A DNA stretch of 60,293 nt from an uncultured Rhodospirillales bacterium (GCA_903893975.1 CAITOL010000199.1:1-60293), one strand, 5' to 3'. Positions 25,756 through 36,559 are shown, counted from the stretch's first letter. Made by a program: numbers and translations. Notes: generated by a model from the letters alone, not told the origin.

Positions 25756-27330
25756 CTACTTCGCCGGCTTAAAGCTTTCTGCGGATGTCACCTCGTCCGT
25801 CCGTGCCAGAATGCTGATGGATTTCTTCGCCGCCCAGGTGGTCGCCTGGAAATACAGCGGCACCAAAGCCACGTCGTCGATCACCTTATCGACCGTCTGT
25901 TGCAGCAGCGCCGTCCGCGCTTTGTCATCCATGGTGGCAACCGCCTGGGTCAGCAGCGCATCGACGGATTTGTTGCAATAATTGCCCCAGTTCACCACGC
26001 CCCAGCCTTTATCCTTATCCGCGCAGGCCACCAGCGCCCGCACGGGGGACGACGCTTCGGCCGTCTGCACCCCCCACGCCATCATGCTGAACGCGAACTC
26101 GCCCTTCTGGCCGCGCCCGGCGATGGACATGAACGGCATCGCATCGACCTGGGTTTTGATCCCGACGCGGGTCAGCATCTGAGCCACCGCCTGCGCGACC
26201 TTGCTGTCATTGATCAGCCGGTTATTGGGGGATGCCAGGGTCATCGCAAAGCCGTTCGGATAGCCGGCCTCGGTCAGCAGTTTCTTGGCTTCGGTCGGGT
26301 TGAACGGCACCTTCTCCAGCTTCGGGTCGAAACCCTGCATCGCGTCGGTCACCAGATTATTGGTCGGATAGGCCAGTCCGGTCATGATGCGCTCGCGGAT
26401 CGCCCCACGGTCGATCGCCATATTAATGGCGCGACGCACCCGCACATCCTTCATCGGGTTCTTGTCCAGCGGCTTGCCGGCAAGATCGGTCACCCCCGGT
26501 GCGGCATCGCGCCCGCTATCGAGGAACAGGAACACCAGCCGCTGCGATTTCTTCGCCACGAAGCTGAACCGCTTATCCGCCTTCACCGTCTCAATATCCG
26601 TGGTCGGCACATTGTCGATCGCGTCCACATCGCCGGCCAGCATCGCCGCCAACCGCGCCGGGTCGGACGAGATGAAGCGGATTTCCACCTTGTCCCATTC
26701 CGGCTTGGCCCCCCAGTAATCCGGGTTGCGCGCCACCACCACCCGGTCATCGCGCACGAAGCTGACGAATTTATATGGCCCGGTGCCCACCATGCCGCGC
26801 CCGGTATTGAACTCGGCCGACGGAACCCCCTCAGTCGCCGCCTTGCTGACGATGAAGATCGACGCCAGATCCGTCGGTAGCAGCGGGTACGGGGTCGCGG
26901 TGGTCAACTGAATGGTCTGGGCGTCAATCACCTTCTTGCCGGTGATTGCCTTGGTGAAGATGGTAAACGCCGCCGGGCTGTTGGTGATGGTAGCCGGCCG
27001 ATCGAGCGACCAGATCACATCCTCGGCCGTCAGCTTGCTGCCATCATGGAACTTGGCCGGCCGCAGCTTGAACTCCCAGGTGGTGTCGTTGATCATCCGC
27101 CAGGATTGCGCCAACCCCGGAACCAACCGGCTCTCAGCATCCATTTTGGTCAAGGTTTCGAACATATTGCGGGAAACCGCGATGTTCGGTGTGGCGTTCT
27201 GGAAGTCCGGGTCCAGCGCGGTCGCGGCACTGCTGACCGCAACCCGCAAATCGGCGGCGTTGGCGCTGAAGGCGAGGCCCAGGGCAAGGGCGGTTCCGGC
27301 CAGCACGCGGCCGGGAAGGGCGGATGTCAT
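25756..27330 (-). CDS. Family-5 ABC transporter solute-binding protein
   Basis: A 524-residue periplasmic binding protein (SBP_bac_5) for peptides or related solutes. The start at 27330 (MTSALPGRVLAG) has a GGGGAG site and begins a signal peptide ending ANA before ADLRV. Family features are WEFKLRPAKFHDGSKLTAED near 90 and a GTGPYKFVSF segment. No permease or ATPase gene is adjacent. Confidence 0.88.
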   Translation of the reverse strand: MTSALPGRVLAGTALALGLAFSANAADLRVAVSSAATALDPDFQNATPNIAVSRNMFETLTKMDAESRLVPGLAQSWRMINDTTWEFKLRPAKFHDGSKLTAEDVIWSLDRPATITNSPAAFTIFTKAITGKKVIDAQTIQLTTATPYPLLPTDLASIFIVSKAATEGVPSAEFNTGRGMVGTGPYKFVSFVRDDRVVVARNPDYWGAKPEWDKVEIRFISSDPARLAAMLAGDVDAIDNVPTTDIETVKADKRFSFVAKKSQRLVFLFLDSGRDAAPGVTDLAGKPLDKNPMKDVRVRRAINMAIDRGAIRERIMTGLAYPTNNLVTDAMQGFDPKLEKVPFNPTEAKKLLTEAGYPNGFAMTLASPNNRLINDSKVAQAVAQMLTRVGIKTQVDAMPFMSIAGRGQKGEFAFSMMAWGVQTAEASSPVRALVACADKDKGWGVVNWGNYCNKSVDALLTQAVATMDDKARTALLQQTVDKVIDDVALVPLYFQATTWAAKKSISILARTDEVTSAESFKPAK

Positions 27331-27402
27331 CGCAACGGCTCCCCAAATTATGTCCATTGCCGGGAGTGTGGCGGACAAATCGGCGGAGCGGAATAGCCTG
27401 TC

Positions 27403-29292
27403 TTATTCGCCGGAAATATCGCGCCGCCGGCGGTCCAGTTCCTCGGAATAGCGGCGCAGCGCATATTGCTCGGTCAGAATGCCAATCACCCGGCGCGTCT
27501 CCGGCCCGTCCACCACCACCAGCGCATCGGCCTCGGCGGTTTCAAACATCTGCACCGCGTCTTTAATCGTCATTTGCGGCAGCAGCACGTCGTCCTCGTT
27601 GTGCAGCAGGTCCATCAGCGTCTTGGCCCGCGTATCCGCGGCATGCGCCTCCGGCACATGCACGATGCCGGCGTAATGCCCCTCCGCATCCAGCACCACC
27701 ACGCGCGTGGTGGCACCCAAGGCAATGTCGCGGCGGAAGGCGGCCAGGGTGGTATCGCCGCGCACGGTGCGAATTTCCCGGCGCATCATCCGCCCCACCG
27801 TCAGCGTGCGCACCCAGCCAATATCCACCGCGCTGCGAATGGCCTCGCCCCGCAGATGGAACCGCCAGGTGGCGAAGGAGTAGCCAAAGGTGCGCCGGAC
27901 CGTCAGGGCGGAGATCACCGCCGCCGCCACCACCGCCACCGTCAGCGGCAGGCTGCCAGTGGCTTCCAGCGCCAGAAACGCCATGGTCAGCGGCCCGCCT
28001 ACCACTGCCACTGCCAGCGCGCTCATGCCCACCAGCGCGCACACCACGGTCGGGATGGCCGGCACCACGGTCAGCGCCGCCAGGGCGGCGGCGAATAATT
28101 TGCCCAGCAGCGCGCCGAGAAACAGGGAGGCAAAAAACAACCCGCCGCGAAAGCCAGAGCCCAGCGACACGGCCGAGGCCACCGCTTTCAGCAAAATCAG
28201 CACCGCGATATGGCTCAGCGAATACGGCGCATCCAGGCTCACCTGCAACGCCGCATGGCCGGAGGACAGCACCTGCGGCGACATCAGCGCCAGCACCCCC
28301 ACCACCAGCCCGCCAATCGCCGGGCGTAGCCAGAGCGGCACGCGAGACCGGTTGAACAGCGATTCCGTCAGCGTCACCCCGCGCATGATCAGAATGCCGC
28401 CAAGCGCGCAGATAATCCCCATCGCCAGGATCGGCGCGTAGGCGCTCGGCTCAATCCCCGTCGGCACTCGCACATCCAGCACGTATTCATCCGGGATCAG
28501 CAACCGCACCACCGATACGGCGGAAATCGCCGCCACCACCACCGGGGCGAGGGTCGCCAGCGAGTAGGTGCCGATCACCAGTTCAAACGCATAGAACGCG
28601 CCGGTCAGCGGGGCGTTGAACGCCGCTGCAATCGCCCCGGCCGCGCCGCAGCCAACCAGCAGGCGCAAATCGTTGCGCCGCACCCGAAACATCCGCCCGA
28701 GCCGCGATGCCAGCGCCGCGCCAATCTGCGTGTAGCCCGCCTCCAACCCCACAGACGCACCCACCGAGTTCGACAGCATGGTCTGCGCCACCACCACCAG
28801 GCTGTCGTTCAACGACATCCGCCCGCCATAGAGCGCATTGGCCTCAATCGGATCGACCGCCCGGCGCGGCCACCATTTCAGCACCGCAATCGCCAGCAAC
28901 CCCACCGCCAGCCCGCCCAGCGTCGGCCCGAAGACCGCGCGCAACGGCTCCACCTCCGCCTGGCCAGACAGGCGTTCATGCGGGCCGAGATGGAACAGAA
29001 TGCGATGCACCCATTGCGTCGACAGCGTCATGCCGGTCACGCAAAAGCCCGCGATCACACCAATGAACGCCGCCAGCACCGACAGCCAGATTTCATCCGT
29101 GCGCACCAACGCGCGCAGCATTTGCGGCGCATGCAGCACAAACCCGGACAGGGTGCGGCGCGGCCGCACCGGCGCGCTATCGGCGGTGGTGTCAGATGCG
29201 AGCACGCGAGTCTCCGCCCCGAGCCCGCGTAGCCGGGGGGGAAGCATCGACCCGAGCCGGCCCATGACGCCGGCACTGCGCAAAGCCACCAT
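27403..29292 (-). CDS. ClC-type chloride channel/transporter with CBS domains
   Basis: About 629 residues. The membrane part shows the ClC repeat motifs: a gating-glutamate segment GASVGLEAGYTQIG (the usual GxEGP is changed to GLEAG, keeping the Glu), GAFYAFELVIG, and GSGFRGGLFFASLFLGALLG. The C-terminal ~120 residues form a CBS pair ending in RRRDISGE. ClC proteins move chloride or exchange it for protons. ATG 29292 is chosen; a TTG at 29325 would add 11 residues. Confidence 0.85.
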   Translation of the reverse strand: MVALRSAGVMGRLGSMLPPRLRGLGAETRVLASDTTADSAPVRPRRTLSGFVLHAPQMLRALVRTDEIWLSVLAAFIGVIAGFCVTGMTLSTQWVHRILFHLGPHERLSGQAEVEPLRAVFGPTLGGLAVGLLAIAVLKWWPRRAVDPIEANALYGGRMSLNDSLVVVAQTMLSNSVGASVGLEAGYTQIGAALASRLGRMFRVRRNDLRLLVGCGAAGAIAAAFNAPLTGAFYAFELVIGTYSLATLAPVVVAAISAVSVVRLLIPDEYVLDVRVPTGIEPSAYAPILAMGIICALGGILIMRGVTLTESLFNRSRVPLWLRPAIGGLVVGVLALMSPQVLSSGHAALQVSLDAPYSLSHIAVLILLKAVASAVSLGSGFRGGLFFASLFLGALLGKLFAAALAALTVVPAIPTVVCALVGMSALAVAVVGGPLTMAFLALEATGSLPLTVAVVAAAVISALTVRRTFGYSFATWRFHLRGEAIRSAVDIGWVRTLTVGRMMRREIRTVRGDTTLAAFRRDIALGATTRVVVLDAEGHYAGIVHVPEAHAADTRAKTLMDLLHNEDDVLLPQMTIKDAVQMFETAEADALVVVDGPETRRVIGILTEQYALRRYSEELDRRRRDISGE

Positions 29293-29390
29293 TACGTTCC
29301 GCCGCCAACATCGCCGCCCCAACAAAAAGTCGGGCGCGTAGGATGTTGTGCCGGATATCTATCAATAATGGCTGAAATACGAACTATGAA

Positions 29391-29415
29391 GCTGGGGTGC
29401 AGATTTGCCCCCAGC
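29391..29415 (-). terminator. Hairpin after denD-like gene, candidate terminator
   Basis: A 7-bp stem GCTGGGG/CCCCAGC with an 11-base loop lies 17 bases beyond the leftward denD-like stop and is followed by a T-containing stretch on that strand. It would separate denD from the ClC gene. Confidence 0.45.
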
Positions 29416-29431
29416 GCAAGGCTGGTGTCTC

Positions 29432-30403
29432 CTAGCCGCGCTCCGCCCGCGTCGCCTCCAGATCATCGGCAACAAAGCTGCGCACCAGCGTCACCAGATC
29501 CTCATTGGGCGCGAACCCCAGCCCCCGCGCCCGGTCGGTTTCAAACCCAGCCGGCCAACCGGCGACAATCGCTTCAATCGCCGGATCGGGCGCGCGGTTA
29601 ATCAGGGTGGAGGCCCCTTGCCGCACCTGGTCCAACGCCGCGACAATCGCCCCCACGGTCACGCTGATCCCCGGCGGGTTGATGCTGCGGTCCAGCCCAA
29701 GGGCGGCGGTATCCATGGTCGCGGCATGCATCAGCCAACCCAGCGCGCTGCGTGGCGAGGAGACCCAAACCTTAAAATCATCCGCCACCGGCAGATCGGT
29801 CGCCAGGCCGAGCAGCGGCTCGCGCACGATGGACGAAAAGAAGCTCGATGCCGCCTTGTTCGGCCGCCCCGGCCGCACAATCACCGTCGGCAGGCGCAGG
29901 CATACCGCATCCAGGAAGCCGCGCCGCGTGGCGTCGAGCAAGAACAACTCCGCGGCCGCTTTCTGCGCGCCATAGGAATTCGCCGGCAACTGCCGCGCCT
30001 GGTCGCCGAGGATGGCGGTTTGCCCGCCGGAAAAACTGGCGATGGAGGAGGTGAACACCACCCGCGGCGGCTTGGCGAGCTTGCGGCAGGCATCGATCAC
30101 CGCATCCGTGCCCCGCACATTCACCCGCCGGCCAAGGTCGTAATCCGCCTCCGCCGCCGCGCTCACCACCGCCGCCAGATGAAACACCACATCCGTGCCG
30201 GCCGGGATAGCCGCATCCGGCAACGCCGCCACATCACCGCCCAGCGTGTGGATCGGGAACGCCGCTTTCGGCACTGGCGGGGCGTGCAGATCGAACAGCG
30301 TCAGGCTGCTCACCGGCGTGCCGCCCAACGCGCCATCGGCCGCCAGCCGTGCCGCCAGCTTCTGCCCCAAAAATCCGCCGCCACCCAGAATGGTAATGTT
30401 CAT
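29432..30403 (-). CDS. denD: D-erythronate dehydrogenase-like NAD-dependent epimerase/dehydratase
   Basis: A 323-residue extended-SDR protein with Rossmann GGGGFLGQK at residues 6-14, a SSIASFSGG segment and YGAQK as the Tyr-x3-Lys catalytic pair near 145. The overall pattern resembles DenD, which oxidises D-erythronate to 2-oxo-tetronate. AGGAG lies 8 bases before ATG 30403. The hyi and garR-like genes 5 kb away could act on the products. Substrate specificity is inferred by resemblance only. Confidence 0.75.
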   Translation of the reverse strand: MNITILGGGGFLGQKLAARLAADGALGGTPVSSLTLFDLHAPPVPKAAFPIHTLGGDVAALPDAAIPAGTDVVFHLAAVVSAAAEADYDLGRRVNVRGTDAVIDACRKLAKPPRVVFTSSIASFSGGQTAILGDQARQLPANSYGAQKAAAELFLLDATRRGFLDAVCLRLPTVIVRPGRPNKAASSFFSSIVREPLLGLATDLPVADDFKVWVSSPRSALGWLMHAATMDTAALGLDRSINPPGISVTVGAIVAALDQVRQGASTLINRAPDPAIEAIVAGWPAGFETDRARGLGFAPNEDLVTLVRSFVADDLEATRAERG

Positions 30404-30501
30404 CGCGCCGCTCCTGCTCTGCGGCCCCGCAAAGCACGTTTGCGCCCAACAGGACAAGGGGTGGGCGTGACAGATAACCGGTCAGGCTTCATGCTGCCGG
30501 T

Positions 30502-31665
30502 ATGATCGCACCGCACCCTTTCCGCCTGTTCGCCAATCCGCAGTTCGGCACCCCCGGCACCGTGGTGTTGCCCGAAGGCGGGTTCCGCCGCGCCAAAGCC
30601 GAAATCACCACCTGGCCCGGCTATGCCGTCACCACGTTGCGGGATTTGCCGGCGCTGGCTGCGGAAATCGGCATCGCCACTCTGCGCATCAAAGATGAAG
30701 CCAGCCGCTTCGGGCTCGGCAGTTTCAAGGCGCTGGGCGGGGCCTATGCGGTTGGGGTGGTGCTGGCCAATGAACTGGCCCGGCGCGGCATCGCCGCCAA
30801 TGCCAGCACCGCCGACCTCGTCGCCGGGCGTTTCCGCACCGCCACCGCCGGCATCACCTTCACCTGTGCCACCGACGGCAATCACGGCCGCTCGGTCGCC
30901 TGGGGCGCGCAACGCTTCGGCGCCGCCTGCGTGATTTTCGTGCATGAAGGCGTCAGCCAGGGCCGCATCGACGCCATCGCCCATTACGGCGCGCAGATCC
31001 GCGTGGTCGCCGGCACTTACGATGATTCCGTGCGCGAAGCTGCCGCCATCGCGCAGGCCAATGGCTGGTTCGTGATCTCCGACACCTCGTGGGACGGCTA
31101 TACCGAGGTGCCGCGCGACGTCATGCAGGGCTACCGGGTGATGGCCGATGAAGCGGTGCACCAATGGACCGGGCCGGCGCCCAGCCATGTCTTCGTGCAA
31201 GGCGGCGTCGGCGGCGTGGCGGCGGCGGTGTCGGCCCAAATGCGCGCGGCCTACCGCCCGGCACCACGGCTGGTGGTGGTGGAACCCGAGGCCGCCGCCT
31301 GCCTGCTGGCCAGCGCCGAACAAGGTCGCCTTGCCGCGGTCGGCGGCGATCTGGACACGCTGATGGCCGGCCTCGCCTGCGGCGAGCCGAGCCCGCTCGC
31401 CTGGCAGGAACTCGGCCGCGCCGCCTTCGCCTTCATGGCCGTGCCCGACGCGGCGGCGGTTGCCTGCATGCGCCTGCTCGCCGCAGCGGGGATCGTCGCC
31501 GGCGAATCCGGGGTTGCCGGTCTCGCCGGCCTGCTGCTCGCCGCCGCCGACCCAAGGGCGCGCGCCCAACTGGGCCTCACCGCCGACAGCCACGTGCTGC
31601 TGTTCAGCACCGAAGGCGCGACCGATCCGGCGCTTTACCAGCAACTCGTCGGGGTCGCGGCTTGA
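30502..31665 (+). CDS. dpaL: Diaminopropionate ammonia-lyase
   Basis: A 387-residue PLP enzyme that cleaves 2,3-diaminopropionate to pyruvate and ammonia. The PLP lysine is K76 in LGSFKALGG; TDGNHGRSVAWGA, VQGGVGGVAAA and the ending FSTEGATDP are family features. It diverges from denD and heads a six-gene run in which each junction overlaps by 4 bases. Confidence 0.85.
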   Translation: MIAPHPFRLFANPQFGTPGTVVLPEGGFRRAKAEITTWPGYAVTTLRDLPALAAEIGIATLRIKDEASRFGLGSFKALGGAYAVGVVLANELARRGIAANASTADLVAGRFRTATAGITFTCATDGNHGRSVAWGAQRFGAACVIFVHEGVSQGRIDAIAHYGAQIRVVAGTYDDSVREAAAIAQANGWFVISDTSWDGYTEVPRDVMQGYRVMADEAVHQWTGPAPSHVFVQGGVGGVAAAVSAQMRAAYRPAPRLVVVEPEAAACLLASAEQGRLAAVGGDLDTLMAGLACGEPSPLAWQELGRAAFAFMAVPDAAAVACMRLLAAAGIVAGESGVAGLAGLLLAAADPRARAQLGLTADSHVLLFSTEGATDPALYQQLVGVAA

Positions 31666-33305
31666 GGTGGCGGCCAGGCCTGGCAATTCTCATCGCGCTA
31701 TCCACGACGATCGCAAATCCAGCGGGGGCTAAGATGCTGTGCATTGAAAACACCGACCTGACCGACCTGCGCGCGGCCTTCGCCGCCGGTACCGTGACCG
31801 CCACGGCGTTGACCGAGACCTATCTGGCCCGCATCGCCGCCTATGATGTCGGCGGGCCGCAGCTGAACTCGGTGCGCGAGATCAACCCGGATGCGCTGGC
31901 CATCGCCGCGAAAATCGACGCCGGCAAACGCAAACGGCCGCTCGAAGGTATGCCCATCCTGCTGAAGGACAACATCGCCACCGGCGACAAGCAGCACACC
32001 ACCGCAGGCTCGCTGGCGCTGGCCGATGCACGTGCCAAGCGCGATGCCACTGTCACCAAATTGCTGCGCGAAGCCGGGGCCGTCATTCTAGGCAAAGCCA
32101 ACCTCACCGAGTTCGCCAACATTCTCGCCGTCGGCATGCCGTCCGGCTACTCCTCCCTCGGCGGCCAGGTGCGCAACCCATACGCACCGGCGGTGGATGC
32201 CAAGGGCGTGCCGATTGTGATGACCGGTGGCTCGTCCGCCGGCTCCGGCGTCTCGGTCGCCGCCGGGCTCGCAGCCGCGGCGATCGGCACGGAAACCTCC
32301 GGTTCGCTGCTGTCGCCGGCCAATCAGAACGGGCTGGTGACGGTCAAGCCAACTGTCGGCCTGATCAGCCGCGCCGGCATCATCCCCATCGCCGCCAGCC
32401 AGGACACGGCCGGGCCGATGACCCGCACGGTGCGCGACGCCGCTTTGCTGCTGAACGTGCTGGCCGTGGCGGACCCAGCCGACCCAGCCACCGCCAAGCT
32501 GAAGCGCCCGAAGGATTACACCGCCGGCCTCAGCAAAGACGGGCTGCGCGGCCTGCGCATCGGGGTGCCGTCGGACCCGTCCGATCCTGGTAACGACGTC
32601 TACTACAACGGCCTGACCGGCCAAGGCCGCGCGGTGATGGCGCGCGCCATTCAGGCGCTGCAGGATGGCGGGGCGGAGATCGTGCGCGCCAACATCCCCA
32701 CCGAAGGCTGGATCGGCGGGCCGGGCACCGACATGGCGGTGCTCAACCGCAACCCGGAAAGCCCGCTGCTCAACCAGGTCGCCCGGCTGTCGATCGTCTT
32801 CGTCTACGAACTCAAGCACGACATGAACGCCTATCTGCGCGACTGGGCCAATGGCACCAAGATCAAAACCTTCGAAGACATCATCGCCTTCAACAACGCC
32901 CATCCCGCGCAAGCCCTGCGCTTCGGTCAGGACATTTTCCTGGCCGCCAGTGCCACCAAGGGCGACCTCAGCGAAAGCGAGTATAAATCCGCCCGCCGGA
33001 ACGACCTGCTGGCCTCGCGCAAGAAGGGGCTGGATGTCTATATGGACACGCATCGCCTCGATGCCGTGCTGTTCCCCGGCAATGCCGGCGCCGGCATCGC
33101 CGCCAAGGCCGGCTACCCCAGCGTGCTGGTGCCAGCGGGCATGGTCTCCGGCGTCGGCAAAACCGCGACGCCAGACTACCCGCTCGGCGCCACCTTCGCC
33201 GGGCGCGCCTGGAGCGAGGCGAAGCTGCTGCGCATCGCCTATGCGTTCGAGCAACTGACCCTGGCGCGGCGAATGCCGCCCGGCCTGGGCTGTATCGCGC
33301 CATGA
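31662..33305 (+). CDS. Amidase (amidase signature family), probably exported
   Basis: A TTG at 31662 overlaps the previous stop by 4 bases, as at every other junction of this operon, and gives a signal-like N-terminus (a basic n-region RWRPG, then [12 protein letters not shown], then PAGA). An ATG at 31734 with a GGGGG site would omit it. The catalytic Ser-cisSer-Lys signature includes K102 in ILLKDN (TTG numbering), [12 protein letters not shown] and GTETSGS. It would hydrolyse amides, possibly in the periplasm (inference). Confidence 0.85.
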   Translation: MRWRPGLAILIALSTTIANPAGAKMLCIENTDLTDLRAAFAAGTVTATALTETYLARIAAYDVGGPQLNSVREINPDALAIAAKIDAGKRKRPLEGMPILLKDNIATGDKQHTTAGSLALADARAKRDATVTKLLREAGAVILGKANLTEFANILAVGMPSGYSSLGGQVRNPYAPAVDAKGVPIVMTGGSSAGSGVSVAAGLAAAAIGTETSGSLLSPANQNGLVTVKPTVGLISRAGIIPIAASQDTAGPMTRTVRDAALLLNVLAVADPADPATAKLKRPKDYTAGLSKDGLRGLRIGVPSDPSDPGNDVYYNGLTGQGRAVMARAIQALQDGGAEIVRANIPTEGWIGGPGTDMAVLNRNPESPLLNQVARLSIVFVYELKHDMNAYLRDWANGTKIKTFEDIIAFNNAHPAQALRFGQDIFLAASATKGDLSESEYKSARRNDLLASRKKGLDVYMDTHRLDAVLFPGNAGAGIAAKAGYPSVLVPAGMVSGVGKTATPDYPLGATFAGRAWSEAKLLRIAYAFEQLTLARRMPPGLGCIAP

Positions 33306-33913
33306 TCACCGTGCACGGCTACGCCGCCTCCGACAATTGCTGGAAGGTGGCGCAAATCCTGCGCTCCACCGGGCGGGACTTCGCCTGGGTGGAGGTGGAT
33401 TCCAACGCCGGCGCAACCCGCACCCCGGAATTTCTGGCGTTGAACCCCAACGCCAAAGTGCCGATCGTGGTGTTGGACGACGGCACGGTGATCACCGAAT
33501 CGGCCGCCATCCTCTGCCATTTCGCCGAAGGCACGCCCTGGCTGCCACCGGCCGGCCTGGCCCGCACCCGGGTGCTGGAATGGCTGTTCTTCGAACAATA
33601 CAGCCACGAGCCCTATGTCGCCGTCGCGCGCAACATCATCGCCTACCAAAAGCAGAAAGCCGCCAACGCTGACCGGCTGGCGCAATGCTGGGCGCGCGGC
33701 GCGGCGGCGCTGGATGTGATGGAAACCCGGCTGGCGCAGCATGACTGGCTGACCGATGCCGGCCCGACCATCGCCGACCTCGCGCTGATGGGCTACACCC
33801 AGGTCGCCGAGGACGGCGAGTTCGCGATGTCGCGCTGGCCGGCCATCCAAGCCTGGCTCGCCCGGCTGCGCGCGCTGCCCGGCATTGTGCCGCTGCAAGG
33901 AATCTCCGCATGA
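33302..33913 (+). CDS. Glutathione S-transferase family protein
   Basis: A 203-residue protein with an N-terminal thioredoxin fold (about 1-80; ITESAAIL is the glutathione gamma-glutamyl site) and an all-helical C-terminal domain. GSTs conjugate or isomerise electrophiles in the cytoplasm. It overlaps both neighbours by 4 bases. Confidence 0.88.
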   Translation: MITVHGYAASDNCWKVAQILRSTGRDFAWVEVDSNAGATRTPEFLALNPNAKVPIVVLDDGTVITESAAILCHFAEGTPWLPPAGLARTRVLEWLFFEQYSHEPYVAVARNIIAYQKQKAANADRLAQCWARGAAALDVMETRLAQHDWLTDAGPTIADLALMGYTQVAEDGEFAMSRWPAIQAWLARLRALPGIVPLQGISA

Positions 33914-34908
33914 CCCATCCCGCCACCATGACCCATATCACCACCACTGGGCCCGGCGGGCCGGACGTGCTGGTGCCCACCGCCGGCCCGGTGCCCAGCC
34001 CGCGCGCGGATGAGGTGCTGATCCGCGTTGCAGCCGCCGGGGTGAACCGCCCAGACGTCGCCCAACGCGCCGGCTACTATCCGCCGCCGCCCGGCGCCAG
34101 CCCGATCATCGGCCTGGAAGTCGCGGGTGAGGTGGTGGCGATCGGCGCAGCGGTCACCGGTTACAAGCCGGGCGACAAGGTTTGCGCCCTGACCAATGGC
34201 GGCGGCTACGCCGAATATTGCACCGCCCCGGAAGCCCAGACTCTGCCCTGGCCCAAGGGCTACGATGCGGTCCGCGCCGCGGCGGTGCCAGAGACCTATT
34301 TCACCGTCTGGGCCAATCTGTTCATGATGGGGCGGCTCGCCGCTGGGGAGAGCGCGCTGATCCATGGCGGCACGTCCGGCATCGGCGTCACCGCCATCCA
34401 ACTGGCGCGCGCCTTCGGCGCCACCGCCTACGCCACCGCCGGGTCCGCCGACAAGGTCGCCGCCTGTGAACAACTGGGCGCAATCGGCATCAACTACCGC
34501 ACCCAGGATTTTGCGGACGAGCTGAAACGCCTGACCGACGGGCGCGGCGTGGACGTAATTCTGGACATGGTCGGCGCCGCCTATTTCCCCCGCAACATCC
34601 GGTCGCTGGCGATTGACGGCCGGCTGGTGCAAATCGCCTTCCTGCAAGGCAGCAAGGTTGAGAATTTCGACCTCACCCCGATCATGACCCGCCGCCTGAC
34701 CGTAACCGGCTCCACCATGCGGCCGCGCAGCACGGCGCAAAAGGGACAGATCGCCGCCGAATTGCGGGCCAAGGTCTGGCCGTTGCTCGATGCGGGCAAG
34801 GCCGGACCGGTGATCTACAAAGTCTTCCCCCTGGCGGAAGCGGCTGCGGCACATGCGCTGATGGAAAGCAGTGAACATATCGGCAAAATCATGCTGACGG
34901 TCGCGTGA
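33910..34908 (+). CDS. NAD(P)H-quinone oxidoreductase (PIG3/zeta-crystallin type)
   Basis: A 332-residue medium-chain dehydrogenase without the zinc-ligand pattern. Features are [17 protein letters not shown] near residue 42, [10 protein letters not shown], and the dinucleotide segment [15 protein letters not shown] near 150. PIG3-type enzymes reduce quinones with NADPH. Met7 at 33928 is another possible start. Overlaps on both sides show co-translation. Confidence 0.88.
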   Translation: MTHPATMTHITTTGPGGPDVLVPTAGPVPSPRADEVLIRVAAAGVNRPDVAQRAGYYPPPPGASPIIGLEVAGEVVAIGAAVTGYKPGDKVCALTNGGGYAEYCTAPEAQTLPWPKGYDAVRAAAVPETYFTVWANLFMMGRLAAGESALIHGGTSGIGVTAIQLARAFGATAYATAGSADKVAACEQLGAIGINYRTQDFADELKRLTDGRGVDVILDMVGAAYFPRNIRSLAIDGRLVQIAFLQGSKVENFDLTPIMTRRLTVTGSTMRPRSTAQKGQIAAELRAKVWPLLDAGKAGPVIYKVFPLAEAAAAHALMESSEHIGKIMLTVA

Positions 34909-35804
34909 CCGAACGGCTGCCGCGGTCCGGCCTGCTGCAACTCGCCGGCTCCGTCGTGCTGCTGGCCAGCGCCTGGCCGATCACCAAAGCGGCGATCTCC
35001 GCCGGGGCAGTGCCGTTGTGGTTTGCCTTTGGCCGGGCCGGGTTTTCCGCCCTCAGTGCCTTCGCCTTGCTGGCGGCGCTGCGGCGGCTGCGGCTGCCCG
35101 GCCGGCAAGACCTGCCGGCATTGCTCGCGGTCGGCGCATTGCAACTGGCGGCGTTTTTCGGCCTGGCCCATGCGGCGGTGGAATTCGTGCCCGCCGGCCG
35201 CACCACGGTGCTAAGCAACGTCACCACCATCTTCGTCGTGCCGCTGTCATTGCTGCTGTTGGGGGAGGCGATACCCCTGCGCCGCTGGCTCGCCACCGGC
35301 ATCGCCCTGGCCGGGGTCGTGGTCCTGATGGGGCCATGGGCGATCGACTGGTCGGCGCCGGGGATTCTGCTCGGGCATGGTTTCCTGCTGCTGGCCGCGG
35401 CCTCCTTCGCCTGCGCCATCATGGCGGTGCGGCGTTTCCCCCCGGCCTTGACCATGTTCCAACTGCTGCCCTGGTGCTTCACCCTGGCAAGCCTGCTGCT
35501 GTTGCCGCTGGCCCTGTTTCATGCCGGCGGATGGGGCGTTTGGCCCTCGGCCTCGCGCTGGTCGATGCTCTATATCGGCGGGCTGGCTGGCCCGCTTGGC
35601 ACCTGGTGCGCCATGCAGGCCTCGTCCCGCCTGCCGGTGATGGTCTCCTCCGTCGGCTTTCTCGCCACCCCGGCGGCGGGTTTGCTGTTCAGCCTGTGGT
35701 GGCTCGGCGAGCCGCTCACCCCAGACCTGCTGGCCGGCACGGCGCTCATCCTGCTCGGCGTCGGCCTGGCCAGCCGGCCGGCCCCAGCGCGGAGGACCGC
35801 ATGA
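34905..35804 (+). CDS. DMT/EamA family transporter
   Basis: A 299-residue membrane protein with two EamA repeats and about ten transmembrane segments; family members often export amino acids or metabolites. The GTG start overlaps the previous stop (GTGA). The substrate is unknown. Confidence 0.85.
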   Translation: MTERLPRSGLLQLAGSVVLLASAWPITKAAISAGAVPLWFAFGRAGFSALSAFALLAALRRLRLPGRQDLPALLAVGALQLAAFFGLAHAAVEFVPAGRTTVLSNVTTIFVVPLSLLLLGEAIPLRRWLATGIALAGVVVLMGPWAIDWSAPGILLGHGFLLLAAASFACAIMAVRRFPPALTMFQLLPWCFTLASLLLLPLALFHAGGWGVWPSASRWSMLYIGGLAGPLGTWCAMQASSRLPVMVSSVGFLATPAAGLLFSLWWLGEPLTPDLLAGTALILLGVGLASRPAPARRTA

Positions 35805-36559
35805 TCCTGAACACGATCAGCATGGGCGACGGGCCGCCAGTGCTGCTGCTGCACGGCCTGTTCGGGCAGGCGCGCAATTTCGCCAGCCTGCAACGGCACC
35901 TGGCGGAAAATCTGCGGGTCATCGCGCTGGACCTGCGCAATCACGGCGCCAGCCCGCACGCGCCGGGCATGTCCTACCGCACCATGGCCGCCGATGTGCT
36001 GGAGACGATGACGGCGCTCGACCTGCCATCCTGCCCGATCATCGGCCATTCCATGGGCGGCAAAACCGCCATGGCCGCGGCGCTGCTGGCGCCGGAGCGG
36101 GTGAGCAAGCTGATCGTGATGGATGTCGCACCGGTGCGCTACGGGCCGCATTTCGCCGCCATCGTTGCCGCCATGCAGCGCATTGACCTTGTCCCAGGGC
36201 TCACCCGCGCCCAGGCCGACGCGATCCTGGCGGACGCGGAGCCAGACCCAGGCACGCGGAAATTCCTGCTGTCCAACCTGCTGCTGGGCGGGGTGCCGCA
36301 ATGGCGCGTCGGCCTGGCACATATCGCCGCCGACATGCCCGATATTTCCGACTGGCCGTTTGCCGACGAAGCCTATCCCGGCCCGGTGCTGTTCGTGCTT
36401 GGTGGCCAGTCGCGCTATGTGCGCCCGGAACATCGCCCGGGCATCCTGCGCCATTTCCCCCGCGCGCGCTTCGTCACGATCAAAAACGCCGGCCACTGGG
36501 TCCATGCCGACGACCCGGAGGGCGTACTGGCGGTGCTGAAAGCGGCGACGCGGCTTTAG
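35801..36559 (+). CDS. Alpha/beta-fold hydrolase
   Basis: A 252-residue esterase-like hydrolase with oxyanion HGLFGQARNF near 19, nucleophile elbow GHSMGG near 85 and a C-terminal GHWVHAD histidine, resembling YbfF-type esterases. It is the last gene of the overlapping operon and converges with the DNA glycosylase (4-base overlap of stops). Confidence 0.85.
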   Translation: MILNTISMGDGPPVLLLHGLFGQARNFASLQRHLAENLRVIALDLRNHGASPHAPGMSYRTMAADVLETMTALDLPSCPIIGHSMGGKTAMAAALLAPERVSKLIVMDVAPVRYGPHFAAIVAAMQRIDLVPGLTRAQADAILADAEPDPGTRKFLLSNLLLGGVPQWRVGLAHIAADMPDISDWPFADEAYPGPVLFVLGGQSRYVRPEHRPGILRHFPRARFVTIKNAGHWVHADDPEGVLAVLKAATRL

